A stretch of DNA of 64,000 nt from Burkholderia vietnamiensis LMG 10929 (GCF_000959445.1 NZ_CP009631.1:2604001-2668000); one strand, 5' to 3'. Shown: positions 1-8,810, counted from the stretch's first letter. Program-made: numbers and translations. Notes: a model not told the origin generated them from the letters alone.

Positions 1-762
1 GGTCGGCTTGTGGTACAGCAGCACGCGCGGCGGCTTGTTGGGCAGCTTGCGCTTGACCGGCTTGCCGTTGATGCGGACCTGGTCGGTCGGCATGATGCGC
101 TGGCCGATGTGCGCGGGCTCACCGTTCACCGACACGCGGCCGGCAACGATCAGCTCTTCCATTTCGCGGCGCGAACCCATGCCGGCTTCCGCCAGCACCT
201 TGTGGAGCTTCGGCGCATCGTCGTCCGGCGACAGCACGCGCTTATTCGCCGGCTGGGCGCGGCCGCGGCGCAGCATCGGCGCACGCACGCCGCTGCCGCC
301 CGCGGCGTTGTCCGCGTCGAACGCCGGCGACGTCACGTAGGCGAACAGATCGTCCTGCGATGCCGCCTCGGTGCCGGCATTCGCGACGGCGCCGTCGGTT
401 TTGGCCGCGCCGCCGCGCCGCCCCTGACCGCCCTGCGCGGCCTTGGCCGCACCTTCGCGCTTGCCGGCCGGCTTGCGGCCGCCCTTGGCCGCTGCGTCCT
501 TGCGCGGCGCACGCGCGGGTTGCGCGTCGGCAGCGTCGGCCGGCGGCGCATCCGCGGCTTCGCCGCCTTGCGGTTCGCCATCGGCGCCCTTCGATTTGGC
601 AGCAGCGCGCCGGCGCGCGATCAGGCTGCGCGGGCCGCGCCGCAGGCCGCGACGGGGACGTTCGTCACCACCCGCGGCGCCAGCGTCCTGCTCCGGCGCA
701 TCGTCGGCACGCGCGGCCTGCACGGCAGGCGCGGACGATTCAATATCGTGGATATCTGTCAA
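1..762 (-). CDS. rluB: 23S rRNA pseudouridine synthase B, partial
   Basis: Runs off the left edge; 254 codons are present. It should convert a uridine in helix 89 of 23S rRNA to pseudouridine (family knowledge). A long basic, Ala/Arg/Lys-rich extension covers about residues 1-170, as is usual in Burkholderia. An S4 RNA-binding domain follows from about 170 ([20 protein letters not shown]), and the visible end, RVLLYHKPT, is the start of the catalytic fold. The catalytic aspartate lies outside the window. I chose a TTG start at 762 because an in-frame stop lies a few codons upstream and GAGG sits 5 bases before it. It lies 60 bp downstream of scpB on the same strand and is probably cotranscribed with it. 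Confidence 0.9.
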   Translation of the reverse strand, partial: MTDIHDIESSAPAVQAARADDAPEQDAGAAGGDERPRRGLRRGPRSLIARRRAAAKSKGADGEPQGGEAADAPPADAADAQPARAPRKDAAAKGGRKPAGKREGAAKAAQGGQGRRGGAAKTDGAVANAGTEAASQDDLFAYVTSPAFDADNAAGGSGVRAPMLRRGRAQPANKRVLSPDDDAPKLHKVLAEAGMGSRREMEELIVAGRVSVNGEPAHIGQRIMPTDQVRINGKPVKRKLPNKPPRVLLYHKPT

Positions 763-822
763 AACAACCTCAAAATGTCAGGTCTCGCGCCCGGCCCGGG
801 CGCGGCAAGAAGTCGGCCGCGA

Positions 823-1845
823 TCAGGCGCGGCGCTGTTCGGGTTCTGCTTCGTCGTCGGGCAGCGCGTCGGCGCCGCGGGGCGCGCTCGCACTGCGTAC
901 GGCATCGGCCAGGCTGTCGGACGTATCGTCCAGCATCTCGCCGTCCGCGGGACGGGAGCGCGAGGCATCGGCCTGGCCAGCCTCGCCCGGCATGTCGCCG
1001 GCCGCTTCCGCTCCGTCTCCGGCAGCCGCATCGGCGGCCGGCTTGCGGTCTTCCTCGTTCCATTGCTCGTGCAGCGACTCGGGCTGCACGCCGGCCGGCG
1101 CTGCTTCGGCGCCGCCCTGCTCCGCCTGGGCGCGATCAGCTTGCAGCGTATCGCGATTCGGCGTTTCCTGCGTCGACGCTGCGCCCGTGGCAGCGTCGAC
1201 CGGCAATTCGTTCGGTGCGTCATGCGGCTCGTCGGCCGCCGGTTCGACGGCCTCCGGCTCCGCTTCCGCAACCGCCGCATCGCCGTCGAAATCCATCGCC
1301 TGTTGGGCAAGCAGCGCGGCCTCGATGTTCGCCGCGGGCTCCTCGAGCGCCGGCAGATCGTCGAGCGCCTTCAGGCCGAGGTCGTCGAGGAACTGCTTGG
1401 TCGTCGCGTACAGCGCCGGGCGGCCCGGCACGTCGCGATGGCCGATCACCTCTATCCAGCCGCGATCCTCGAGCTGCTTCACCACCTGCGTATTGACCGT
1501 GACGCCGCGAATCTCTTCGATGTCGCCGCGCGTGACCGGCTGCCGATACGCGATGATCGCGAGCGTTTCGAGCACCGCGCGCGAATATTTCGGCGGCTTC
1601 TCGGGATGCAGGCGATCCAGAAAATGGCGCATCGCCGGCTTGCTCTGGAAGCGCCATCCGGTTGCCAGCGCCACCAGTTCGACGCCTCGGCCGGACCAAT
1701 CCTGTTTCAGATCTTCGAGCAACGTGCGGACCGTGTCAGCCGACACGCCGTCGGCAAAGAGCTTACGCAAATCGCCGAGCTTCAGCGGCTCCTGCGCACA
1801 GATCAAAGCAGTCTCGAGGACGATCTTCGCCTCTTGGGTATTCAT
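823..1845 (-). CDS. scpB: Segregation and condensation protein B
   Basis: 340 aa. ScpB is the kleisin-associated winged-helix subunit of the SMC-ScpAB condensin, which acts on the nucleoid in chromosome segregation. Residues 1 to about 185 form the two winged-helix domains, recognisable from [12 protein letters not shown], the [20 protein letters not shown] stretch and the GRPALYATT segment. Residues about 190-340 are a low-complexity acidic Glu/Asp/Ala-rich tail, longer than in E. coli-type or Bacillus ScpB but common in Burkholderia. The start is the ATG at 1845. The neighbour rluB is the usual partner in beta-proteobacteria. Identification is secure; the role of the tail is unknown. Confidence 0.95.
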   Translation of the reverse strand: MNTQEAKIVLETALICAQEPLKLGDLRKLFADGVSADTVRTLLEDLKQDWSGRGVELVALATGWRFQSKPAMRHFLDRLHPEKPPKYSRAVLETLAIIAYRQPVTRGDIEEIRGVTVNTQVVKQLEDRGWIEVIGHRDVPGRPALYATTKQFLDDLGLKALDDLPALEEPAANIEAALLAQQAMDFDGDAAVAEAEPEAVEPAADEPHDAPNELPVDAATGAASTQETPNRDTLQADRAQAEQGGAEAAPAGVQPESLHEQWNEEDRKPAADAAAGDGAEAAGDMPGEAGQADASRSRPADGEMLDDTSDSLADAVRSASAPRGADALPDDEAEPEQRRA

Positions 1846-2242
1846 GCAGCTAGGCCAGACCCTGTGGTCAAACGAACCGGATCAACGAACAGACGAAAGG
1901 AACGGAAGACGCGCTCGCCCGATTCTGATCGGTCATATTGATGGGAGCACGAACCGGGGGCGGCGAACCAACTTCAAGCCAGGCCCAAACCGGACGGAAC
2001 AGCACGGCTCAACGGCGGAACCGCGTGACTGAGCGCCATATTACGCAAAATTGCCCGGTGCGTAAAGATAAGCCGATCGCACTACTCCGCCTCATACCAC
2101 GCTGCTCCATTCCGGCTGCGGTGCGGGTCGGCCATGCGGCGCAGTGTCGGCGTCGGCGCGTGGCGTGGGCGCAAGCGGGGCTCGAAAACCGGCGTCGAAA
2201 CACACGACCCACGCCGGAGACGCACATGCGCACAACCCACGC
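1846..2242. other. Intergenic, no gene recognised
   Basis: About 400 bp between scpB and the LysR gene. I see no convincing coding frame; the open frames here are Arg/Pro-rich antisense-type frames. It should hold the scpB promoter reading left. No clear terminator was found. Confidence 0.5.
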
Positions 2243-3145
2243 CTAGTCCAGATCCTCCGCCCTCGACGGCATCTGGCGCACCAGCTCCCAGATCGCCTGC
2301 GCGGCGGGCGACAGCGACCGGTCGCGGCGGCGGACCAGTTCCACGGTGCGCTCGGTGCGCGGCGCGAGCGGCCGCGCGACCAGCGTCGATCCGGCGGGCA
2401 GCGGCAACGACAGCCACGGCTGCACGCTCACGCCGACGCCGGCTTCGACGAGCCCGAACACGGTCGCCGAATGACCGAGTTCCTGCACGACCGTCGCATT
2501 GACGCGGTGAGCGGCCAGCGCGGCGTCGATCAGCGGCCGGCTTCCGGACGCGTGGTCGAGCAGCACGAGGCGCTCACCCTCGAGCGCCGCCCACGGCACC
2601 GAGTTGCGCGCCGCGAGCGGATGATCGGCGCGCGCGACGAGGCAGAACGAATCGGTCATCAACGGTTCGCAGACGAGATCGCCGGCAGCGAGCGGGCCGA
2701 TGACCACGCCGAAATCGACTTCGCTCGATTTCACCTTGCGCAGCACGTCGCTCTGCACGTCGTCGCGCAGCCCCAGCGTGACGAACGGAAACTGGCGCTC
2801 GCACGCCGCCACGACGCGCGGCATCAGTCGGCAGGCAATCGTCGGGCTCGCGGCGACGATCACGCGCCCGCGCCGTTGTTCGCCGATCTCGCGAATTTCG
2901 CGCAACGTATCGTCGAGATCGTCGATCAGGCGCGACACGCTCGCGATCAGATTGGCGCCGACGTCGGTCAGCTGCACGTCGCGCGTGGTCCGGTCGATCA
3001 GTTTCAGCCCGAGCTCGGCCTCGAGCTCACGCACGCACCGGCTGACCGCGGACTGCGTGAGCCCGATCTCGTCGCCCGCGCGGCTGAAGCTGCTGAGCCG
3101 CGCGACTTCGATGAATACGCGAAGCTGCCGCAGCGTTACGTTCAT
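2243..3145 (-). CDS. LysR-family transcriptional regulator
   Basis: 300 aa, the normal length of the family. The N-terminal winged HTH occupies about residues 1-60 (LRQLRVFIEVARLSSFSRAG, LTQSAVSRCVRELE). A periplasmic-binding-protein-like effector domain follows from about 90 (RVIVAASPTIACRLMPRV). I prefer the ATG at 3145 over a GTG two codons upstream because GAGGGGTGGAG sits directly before it. No divergently transcribed target gene lies within 400 bp, so the regulon cannot be inferred from context. The C-terminal domain resembles the CynR/CbbR/GltC group in general layout only; the ligand is unknown. Confidence 0.9.
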   Translation of the reverse strand: MNVTLRQLRVFIEVARLSSFSRAGDEIGLTQSAVSRCVRELEAELGLKLIDRTTRDVQLTDVGANLIASVSRLIDDLDDTLREIREIGEQRRGRVIVAASPTIACRLMPRVVAACERQFPFVTLGLRDDVQSDVLRKVKSSEVDFGVVIGPLAAGDLVCEPLMTDSFCLVARADHPLAARNSVPWAALEGERLVLLDHASGSRPLIDAALAAHRVNATVVQELGHSATVFGLVEAGVGVSVQPWLSLPLPAGSTLVARPLAPRTERTVELVRRRDRSLSPAAQAIWELVRQMPSRAEDLD

Positions 3146-3570
3146 CTCCACCCCTCATCAATCGTCGCCATCGATGCGCGATTCTAATGCCTGCCGAGCG
3201 ACGACACGCCGATCGAGCGCCTATCGGCCATGTTTCGCTGCGGTGCAATATCACCGCAAACGCACGTGACGCGGGCGACTTGCACAAGATTGGTGATTGT
3301 CCCGATTTGCTGGCGGGTTATTTTGGCGTCTTATACGCCCCTAGCTGACTTAGCCGTCAGCCCGCTGCCAAGCGGCTCTCGAGGGTATCGCCCCAGACAT
3401 GGCACGCTTCATGCGTGAGATGGCGTACAGGGCGCAGGTTTCGTCGGGCGGAAGGCAGAAACGCCGCTGCCGGCCAACCGGACGCCCCCACCTGGCACTC
3501 GACGCTCGAGTGCTTGAAGAGTGCGCGGCGCAGGGCAGCGCACCGGAGTTAGCTTCGCTGAGGTGAGGAC
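3146..3570. other. Intergenic, no gene recognised
   Basis: About 425 bp between the LysR gene and the IS5-like gene, which point away from each other. It should contain both promoters. I found no clear T-N11-A LysR box that I would defend, no repeats and no small gene. Confidence 0.4.
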
Positions 3571-3972
3571 ATGATGCTGTTCGACGATTTGAGAGATAAC
3601 GAATGGGCGCTGGTCGAGGGTCTGTTTTGCTCGGAGCCGGCTCGGAGCGAACGACGCGGCCGTCCCCGCGTGGAGGCCCGTTCGGTGGTCAACGCCGTGC
3701 TCTGGGTACTGTCGACCGGCGAAGGCTGGTCGAAGCTGCCCGGCCGCTACCCGTCGCCGCCGACCTGCCGCCGTCGTTTCGACGAATGGCAGGCTGATGG
3801 TACGCTCGCCGAAATCGTCAAGCGACTCGGCACGAACGGCCGTCAGATCTCGCTGCGCGGCCGGATCGGCGCAACTGCGGCAAAGCCGCCCGCACCGCCC
3901 AGCCGCGACCGCCTGCGCGGCGCGTTCTGGACCAACCCGGAATCGTGGCGCGCACCTGTGAAGATGGCGTAA
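3571..3972 (+). CDS. Short IS5-like transposase-domain protein
   Basis: 133 aa. The first ~85 residues match the N-terminal domain of IS5-family transposases (DUF4096 type): FDDLRDNEWALVEGLF, then GRPRVEARSVVNAVLWVLST and the PPTCRRRFDEWQ segment. The DDE catalytic part is absent and is replaced by a short Pro/Arg-rich tail, so it cannot transpose. No IS ends flank it, and it has its own SD (AGGTGAGGAC) and a terminator. Near-identical stand-alone proteins are, as I recall, common in Burkholderia, which suggests a domesticated DNA-binding protein rather than a fresh fragment. A second ATG one codon later is an equally good start. Confidence 0.75.
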   Translation: MMLFDDLRDNEWALVEGLFCSEPARSERRGRPRVEARSVVNAVLWVLSTGEGWSKLPGRYPSPPTCRRRFDEWQADGTLAEIVKRLGTNGRQISLRGRIGATAAKPPAPPSRDRLRGAFWTNPESWRAPVKMA

Positions 3973-3984
3973 CGCATCCGTGAT

Positions 3985-4013
3985 CGGGCGGCTTCGGCCG
4001 CCCGGTTCGTTTT
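3985..4013 (+). terminator. Rho-independent terminator
   Basis: Perfect 8-bp stem CGGGCGGC/GCCGCCCG with a TTCG tetraloop, 13 bp after the stop of the IS5-like gene, followed by a short T-rich stretch (GTTCGTTTT). Confidence 0.75.
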
Positions 4014-4168
4014 GGCGCCGCGGCGTCGTGCACGCGACGGTCGTCCCGTCGGCGTCGTTGTCGCGTAGCGATACATCTATTTACTAATATTTACAGCAAG
4101 CCTGCACTCCCGCGCTTACCTTAGCGAAATATCAACAAGCCGCACCGACGGCTTGAAGGGAGCCCGCC

Positions 4169-4420
4169 ATGAAACCAATGTCACTGCTCGTTGCATGGGG
4201 CATTGTGATTTCGCTGGCGCTGACCGCCCCCGCACGCGCTGACGATCGCGCGAAACCGCCTCACCGCCAGCAGGATCACCGCACCACCCTTCGCCAGCAA
4301 CCACCGCCGGCATCGTTCAATCGGCAGACGGTGCCGCGTGGCGATTTGCGCGGCGACATTGCAAGCAATGCACGCGCGCGCATCGGCCCGCAGTTGACTG
4401 AGCCGCGGCGTCATCCGTAG
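4169..4420 (+). CDS. Small secreted hypothetical protein
   Basis: 83 aa. The first ~24 residues are a signal peptide (LLVAWGIVISLAL, then APARA-DD as a likely signal peptidase I site). The mature part is a ~60-residue basic Gln/Arg/Pro-rich segment with no known domain, presumably periplasmic. A good SD (GAAGGGAG) precedes the ATG. Proteins of this type are found in Burkholderia, but no function is known to me. It is followed by a possible small RNA and a strong terminator. Confidence 0.6.
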   Translation: MKPMSLLVAWGIVISLALTAPARADDRAKPPHRQQDHRTTLRQQPPPASFNRQTVPRGDLRGDIASNARARIGPQLTEPRRHP

Positions 4421-4435
4421 TCTGCAGTCCGATAT

Positions 4436-4587
4436 TGGTACGTCGCATCGCAACGGTTCCCTAAAGAAAATCCCTCGCTTGGGGAACTGGCCGCCAGCCG
4501 ACGAGTCACATGGTTGCCATGAGCACAGCGTGGCAACAGCAAAAGTATCCGGTACGCCCGTATCCTCGCGATACGGGCTTTTTTTTT
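4436..4587 (+). ncRNA. Possible structured small RNA
   Basis: A stretch without an ORF holds three consecutive stem-loops: CCCTCGCTTGGGG (near 4471), GTTGCCA/TGGCAAC (about 4513-4536) and a textbook terminator (4556-4587). This could be an independent sRNA or the long 3' UTR of the upstream small gene. No promoter was assigned and I recognise no known RNA family. Confidence 0.35.
4556..4587 (+). terminator. Strong Rho-independent terminator
   Basis: Perfect 9-bp stem GCCCGTATC/GATACGGGC with the loop CTCGC, followed by nine T residues. Confidence 0.92.
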
Positions 4588-4629
4588 GACATCGCCCGCG
4601 AGCGGACGGGCGAGGAAGGGAGTGCGCTG

Positions 4630-4947
4630 CTAGAGGCGGCTTTCGAGGATCGACATGGCGCCCGCATCGCTCAATACGTAGTCGTCCATACGACGATCGA
4701 CCCAGGAGAGCAATTTCTCGTCGCGCTCGAGGCGCGCACATTCGGCTCGACCGCTGTCGGTGAGTACCGCGATGTCGACCGGGGCGTGAAAGCCGGGTGC
4801 AGGAGCGACGGTTTTCTGCCTGACCGTGTCCATCAGCCCCAGCGACCGGAGATACTCGAACACGCCCGGGCGGCGCGCCCACGGTACCTGGCGGTACTGC
4901 ACTCGTCTCAATGCGTCGAGCACCGCTTCGTTGGAATACGTGGCCAT
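4630..4947 (-). CDS. Hypothetical protein, winged-helix-like
   Basis: 105 aa, start ATG at 4947 with a weak AAGAAAG SD. The N-terminal part (SNEAVLDALRRVQYRQVPWA, then a GVFEYLRSLGLMDTV segment) has the helix pattern of a small winged-helix or DUF-type protein. The C-terminus is acidic (LERDEKLLSWVDRRMDDYVL). No signal peptide or membrane segment. It stands alone, convergent with the terminator at 4556. I do not recognise a family, so function is unknown. Confidence 0.6.
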   Translation of the reverse strand: MATYSNEAVLDALRRVQYRQVPWARRPGVFEYLRSLGLMDTVRQKTVAPAPGFHAPVDIAVLTDSGRAECARLERDEKLLSWVDRRMDDYVLSDAGAMSILESRL

Positions 4948-5104
4948 CTCGATTCTTTCTTAAAGTGCAGCGACAATGCGAAGCGGCACGTCGGGCAAAA
5001 TCACCACCCGCGGATACCGCCACCGGTTCTGGGGGCCGATATTCGGCGTCGCGTCAAGGCTGGATCGTCACTGATCCATAAAAAGACACCATACCCCAAT
5101 CAAA

Positions 5105-5821
5105 TTGATTCTGTTCGATTCATTTGCACTTCTCTTCATCTGTTTCATGCTCTGTCGCAAGCAGCGGCGGCACATCGCCATCGCCGGCGCCGCAGTGTTC
5201 TGGCTGCTCGCCACCGGATGGCTCGCCGCCCCGCTGATCGCATGGAGCGAAGCTGGCGTCGCACCCGTCGAGCACCCCGACATGCACGGGCGAACGACGT
5301 TGATCGTGCTCGGCACCGGGACGCGCCGCAGCGACAACGGCCTGCGACCGCCACCCGATGGCGAAGCGCGAATCCGCAAAACCGCTGCGCTCTATCGCGT
5401 CTGTCGCGAACAGACGATCCGCTGCACCGTCGTAATGTCAGGCGGCGACCCGCAGCGTCACGGCGACACCGAGGCTGCCGTCTATGGCCGCCTGTTGCTC
5501 GCACAGGGCGTTGCACCGGCTGACCTCATTCTCGAACCCGACAGCCGCACGACCTACGAAAACGCCAAGTTCACTGCGTCTATACTACGCTCACAACATG
5601 ACGACTCGCGCATTCTCGTCACGTCGTCGTATCAAATGCGGCGCGCGCTACTCGATTTCCGTCACTTCGGCATCGATCCGCAGCCCGTGTACGCGAACCG
5701 CCGGCTCGCGCAATGCGGCTTGCTGCCCCGTTGGCGCAATCTGGCGGCGGCGAACCAGGCGGTGCACGAGCTCATCGGTATCGCCCAGTTCTACGTATAT
5801 CGGCAACTCGGCTGGTTTTGA
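5105..5821 (+). CDS. YdcF/SanA/ElyC-family DUF218 protein
   Basis: 238 aa. Two membrane segments at the N-terminus (about 3-17 and 25-47) precede a DUF218 domain: TTLIVLGTGTR, then VVMSGGDPQRHGDTEA, then SRTTYENAKFTASIL and ILVTSSYQMRRAL. DUF218 proteins sit in the inner membrane with the domain outside and are linked to envelope or peptidoglycan precursor homeostasis (ElyC, SanA); the exact substrate is unknown. The start used is TTG at 5105; no ATG lies upstream in frame near a good SD, so the start is uncertain. No operon partners. Confidence 0.85.
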   Translation: MILFDSFALLFICFMLCRKQRRHIAIAGAAVFWLLATGWLAAPLIAWSEAGVAPVEHPDMHGRTTLIVLGTGTRRSDNGLRPPPDGEARIRKTAALYRVCREQTIRCTVVMSGGDPQRHGDTEAAVYGRLLLAQGVAPADLILEPDSRTTYENAKFTASILRSQHDDSRILVTSSYQMRRALLDFRHFGIDPQPVYANRRLAQCGLLPRWRNLAAANQAVHELIGIAQFYVYRQLGWF

Positions 5822-6040
5822 AGGCGTTGCGACCCGTGACCGACCGCCACTACACTGCGCCGAACGGCATGCGCATGACGAATTTAGCGAAGTGTTGCGC
5901 GACTTCAACGAGGGGTTGCGCCGCGCGGCGATCCGGTTCACATTGATCCGTCACTTTTGTTACACTCGTCACGCACTCGTTTGCGGTCGCCAGAAAACGG
6001 CAACATTCGGGTTCATCACCACTTTAGCGGAGGTAAAGCA

Positions 6041-6310
6041 ATGAAGAAGACGTCCCTGGCTATTCTGGTCGCGATGTCGGCGCTGACTGGCGCAGCGTAT
6101 GCGCAAGAGAGCACGCAAATCCAGACGATCACCGATCCCGCAAAAATCGCCGAAATCGAGCAACGCGCGCAGGCGCTGCAACAGCAGCAAGCGGCCGAAG
6201 CGGCTCAGCCGATGATGCACGAAGAGCATCACGGCAAGAAGGCTGCCCACCACAAGGCAGCGAAGAAGACCGCCAAGAAGGCCGCCCCGGCAGACGCTGC
6301 CAGCCAGTAA
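6041..6310 (+). CDS. Small periplasmic His/Lys-rich protein
   Basis: 89 aa from the ATG at 6041, preceded by GCGGAGGTAAAGCA. The signal peptide is KKTSLAILVAMSALTGAAYA, cleaved before QEST. The mature protein has a Gln/Ala helix (QRAQALQQQQAAEAAQ) and then a His/Lys-rich tail (HEEHHGKKAAHHKAAKKTAK). The His clusters suggest metal binding, but that is inference. Single gene with its own terminator. I know of no functional assignment. Confidence 0.7.
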   Translation: MKKTSLAILVAMSALTGAAYAQESTQIQTITDPAKIAEIEQRAQALQQQQAAEAAQPMMHEEHHGKKAAHHKAAKKTAKKAAPADAASQ

Positions 6311-6332
6311 GTTCGACGGCACCGCACAAGCG

Positions 6333-6368
6333 AAAAGCCGAATCCGGGCAACCGGGTTCGGCTTTTTT
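6333..6368 (+). terminator. Rho-independent terminator
   Basis: AGCCGAATCC pairs with GGGTTCGGCT (one G-T wobble) and is followed by six T, 23 bp after the stop of the small periplasmic protein. Confidence 0.88.
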
Positions 6369-6447
6369 GGTTGTGCTGCCCGCGCGCTGTGCTAAAGTCG
6401 CGCACCGAAATTTTCCACCCGTACGCACCGCCGGTGCGGAGGACAGC

Positions 6448-6705
6448 ATGAGCAACATTCAACTCGACATCGAGTGGACCGAAGCAGCCACTCGCCAGAT
6501 CAAGCAACTGATGCCGCGCGGTTCGGCCGATGCCTTCCTCGCGCTGCCGCCGATCGAATGTCTGCCGATGGAAGGCGACGTGCTTTTCCTCGGTCCGCAA
6601 GGCAAGCAGCAACCGTTCATCGTCGCAGAACGCCAGTATCACCACGACGGCGATGCCGACTGGACGATCATCCTGATTCTCGACGTTCCCAGCGCGTCGC
6701 ACTGA
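6448..6705 (+). CDS. Hypothetical protein
   Basis: 85 aa, ATG at 6448 with a good SD (GCGGAGGACAGC). It is a soluble, acidic, compact protein (IEWTEAATRQIKQLM near the start, ERQYHHDGDADWTIILILD near the end). I recognise no family. It is a single gene, with no neighbour on its strand that suggests a role. Its regular codon use and SD argue that it is real. Confidence 0.6.
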   Translation: MSNIQLDIEWTEAATRQIKQLMPRGSADAFLALPPIECLPMEGDVLFLGPQGKQQPFIVAERQYHHDGDADWTIILILDVPSASH

Positions 6706-6831
6706 TCGCGCGCTGTCGCGGGTGGCACTCGCGCCGCCACGCCATCGCCGCGCAATTGCGCGAAAACGGCGAGCACGGTCCGCTGCCGCTCGAGCCGCAG
6801 CGCAGCGGCCTCCACCGTCACTTCTGCTGCC

Positions 6832-6868
6832 AAAAAAATTGCCCGCGCTTCAGACGAAGCGCGGGCAA
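6832..6868 (-). terminator. Minus-strand terminator, no clear gene
   Basis: Perfect 13-bp stem TTGCCCGCGCTTC/GAAGCGCGGGCAA with a 4-nt loop; the minus-strand reading ends in seven T. A second perfect hairpin, CCGTCGCC/GGCGACGG (6871-6897), lies just upstream in the minus reading. The bamC transcript already has its own terminator at 7224-7251, so this pair may end a separate minus-strand RNA. Confidence 0.75.
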
Positions 6869-7223
6869 AACCGTCGCCCTACGAGGATAGGCGACGGGGC
6901 CATCGAGATCCGCGCGCTGCGCAGATCATCATCGAATGCGCCGGCGCTCGTTGCACCGGCATATGCGGACATCGACACCGTTGGTCGGGCGCTCGCGACG
7001 CACGCCCGGCATCTGACGCCATCCTCCCTGCCCTAACGATTCCAACTTATAAAGCAGGTTGCATGCCAAGCGCGATTTGTCGCGCACACCATTGATTTTT
7101 AACTGAATTCCGGAGCATACGGAAACGATGTGGGCCATCGCGTCGCCGTAACGCGAGGATGTTACGTAACATCCCAACAGGCATCGGTCATGGCACGCAT
7201 GCAGGCTTGCGGCGCGCGAACAT
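6869..7223. other. Gap with an 18-bp perfect palindrome
   Basis: No convincing gene. A minus-strand frame of about 80 codons at 6929-7177 has no SD and atypical composition, so I do not call it. The stretch contains GGATGTTACGTAACATCC at 7157-7174, a perfect palindrome typical of a dimeric regulator site. Confidence 0.45.
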
Positions 7224-7251
7224 AAAAAAAGCCCGCCGAGCGGCGGGCTTT
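7224..7251 (-). terminator. bamC terminator
   Basis: GCCCGCCG/CGGCGGGC stem (7231-7248) flanked by seven A on the left and TTT on the right. Read on the minus strand it ends in seven T, 22 bp after the bamC stop. Confidence 0.9.
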
Positions 7252-7273
7252 ACGAGACGGGATCTCGCGACGA

Positions 7274-8485
7274 TCAGCGCAGCTGGTTCACGAGCAGCGC
7301 CATGATCTGCCGCGCCGGCGACGACGTATCGATCGCACCGGAATCATCGACCACGGCTACTCGCGTCTGGTCGGGCGTCAGCGCCTTCACGTTCACGCGA
7401 TACTGCTTCGCCTGCTTTTCCTTCTTGCCGTGGAACAGCTGGCTCCAGAAGCCCTGCTCGGCCGCGCTCAGATCCTTCGGATCGACGTACCGGACGAAAT
7501 AGAGGCCCTTCGTGCGGTCGCGATCGTCGACCGTGAAGTTCGCACGATCCAGCGCCAGGCCGACATGCAGCCACGACCGATCGTACGGCTCGCCGAGCGT
7601 GACTTCGGACGGCACCGTGCTCGTCTCGACGTCGTTCGCCTGCGATGAAGTGCGCGCGACGTTCTGCGCAGCGATCGCCGCAGCCGCGGCCTTCGCTGCG
7701 TCGGTATCGGCCTTCTTGTCCTTCACGACGACCGTGTTGTCCTTGATGTTGGCGATCGGCGGCTCGCCGTTCTTCGCCCGCTGCTCGTTCTGAGCGAGCA
7801 CCGCCATCAGGCGCTTCAGGTATTCGGCCTCGAGCGCGGGATCGTTCGGCTTCGCTTCCCACTTGCTCGAATCGTTGTTCGCGCCGGTGATCGCCTCGCG
7901 CATGCCCTTCTGGCTGATGAACACGTAGGTGCCACCGTTCGGCGCGGTATCGAGGCGGGTGCGGTACTTGTTGCGCTCGGCCGTCACGTAGGAATTGCCC
8001 ATCGCCTTCGAGATCACGCTGCGAATCAGGCCGTCGTTGATCTGCGGGTGGGTTTCGTTCCAGTCGGTTTCCATCACGCCCTTGTCGCGCTGATCGACGA
8101 CCAGCAGGAAACCTTGCTCCTGCCAGAAGCGGCGCACCTGCGGCCAGATCTCGGCAGGCTTTCTGCCGTCGATCACGAGCCAGCTCTCGGTGCCGTCGCG
8201 CTGGATGTGCATGCCGCTGACGGCCGGTGCGACGGTGTCCGTCGGCGGTGCTGCCTGCTGCACCTGGTTGAGCGCGGACAGGGAAGTCGCGCCGCCCTGG
8301 GGCGGCAGCGAACGCTGATCGGCCGTCTCGTCGAGCATGTTGGGCGGCACTGCGAGCGACGCTTCCTTCGATTTCGAATCGCTCTTGTAGTCCACTTTCG
8401 TGGGCGACGACGTACCGCAACCGGCGACGAGCGCGCCGGCGGCGAGCACTGCAGCGAACCGCATGGTAAGACGAAGATCAGTCAT
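7274..8485 (-). CDS. bamC: Outer membrane assembly lipoprotein BamC
   Basis: About 403 aa from the ATG near 8485. It starts with a lipoprotein signal (AAVLAAGALVAGC), so it should be lipidated on the Cys at about residue 23 and anchored in the outer membrane as part of the BAM complex that inserts beta-barrel proteins. It has an N-terminal unstructured region, then two helix-grip domains (MHIQRDGTESWLVIDGRKPA and the LGEPYDRSWLHVGLALDR segment). A TTG further upstream would add 16 residues before the lipoprotein signal and is less likely. In many beta-proteobacteria dapA lies directly upstream of bamC; here an integration site does, so the operon may have been split. Confidence 0.9.
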   Translation of the reverse strand: MTDLRLTMRFAAVLAAGALVAGCGTSSPTKVDYKSDSKSKEASLAVPPNMLDETADQRSLPPQGGATSLSALNQVQQAAPPTDTVAPAVSGMHIQRDGTESWLVIDGRKPAEIWPQVRRFWQEQGFLLVVDQRDKGVMETDWNETHPQINDGLIRSVISKAMGNSYVTAERNKYRTRLDTAPNGGTYVFISQKGMREAITGANNDSSKWEAKPNDPALEAEYLKRLMAVLAQNEQRAKNGEPPIANIKDNTVVVKDKKADTDAAKAAAAAIAAQNVARTSSQANDVETSTVPSEVTLGEPYDRSWLHVGLALDRANFTVDDRDRTKGLYFVRYVDPKDLSAAEQGFWSQLFHGKKEKQAKQYRVNVKALTPDQTRVAVVDDSGAIDTSSPARQIMALLVNQLR

Positions 8486-8586
8486 GTTCGGGGAATCCTC
8501 TTCCGCTAAATCACGGCGCTTTCCGTGGATCAACCTTGCATTTTACCGGGGCTGCGCCGGGCTGTGCAAAAAAGGACCGACAAGAA

Positions 8587-8621
8587 AGAACCCGCGTCGG
8601 CTTGAACTGACGCGGGTTCTT
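8587..8621 (-). terminator. Terminator of the first tRNA-Pro remnant
   Basis: AGAACCCGCGTC/GACGCGGGTTCT, a 12-bp perfect stem. It lies directly 3' (minus sense) of the tRNA-like fragment and is followed on that strand by TTTCTTG. Confidence 0.8.
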
Positions 8622-8624
8622 ATC

Positions 8625-8672
8625 TGGTCGGGGCGAGAGGATTTGAACTTTCGGCCACCCGGCCCCCATGCA
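8625..8672 (-). repeat. Degenerate tRNA-Pro 3' end (att remnant 1)
   Basis: Minus-strand reading ends in GTTCAAATCCTCTCGCCCCGACCA-like sequence: T-loop, acceptor arm and CCA of tRNA-Pro(GGG). It matches the copy at 12071 except for several changes in the variable and anticodon parts. Only the 3' ~48 nt is present, so this is a displaced attachment-site fragment, not a tRNA gene. Confidence 0.8.
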
Positions 8673-8810
8673 GGCCCCAAGTCATTCCCACCGCATCCCC
8701 GCCGATCCACTATTGCACACTTCTTTGATTTTAAACGACTAATTGACCACTCCGAGCTCAATTGGGGCCGCTAGAATGCACAACGGACCTCCGAAATCGT
8801 GCGGGCAAAT

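Noticed and set aside
10-1941. Long plus-strand open frame of about 640 codons
   Set aside because: Antisense to rluB and scpB, which have clear domains; high GC leaves the opposite strand open.
6929-7177. Minus-strand frame of 82 codons downstream of bamC
   Set aside because: No SD and unnatural composition; the region is better explained by RNA or regulatory structure.
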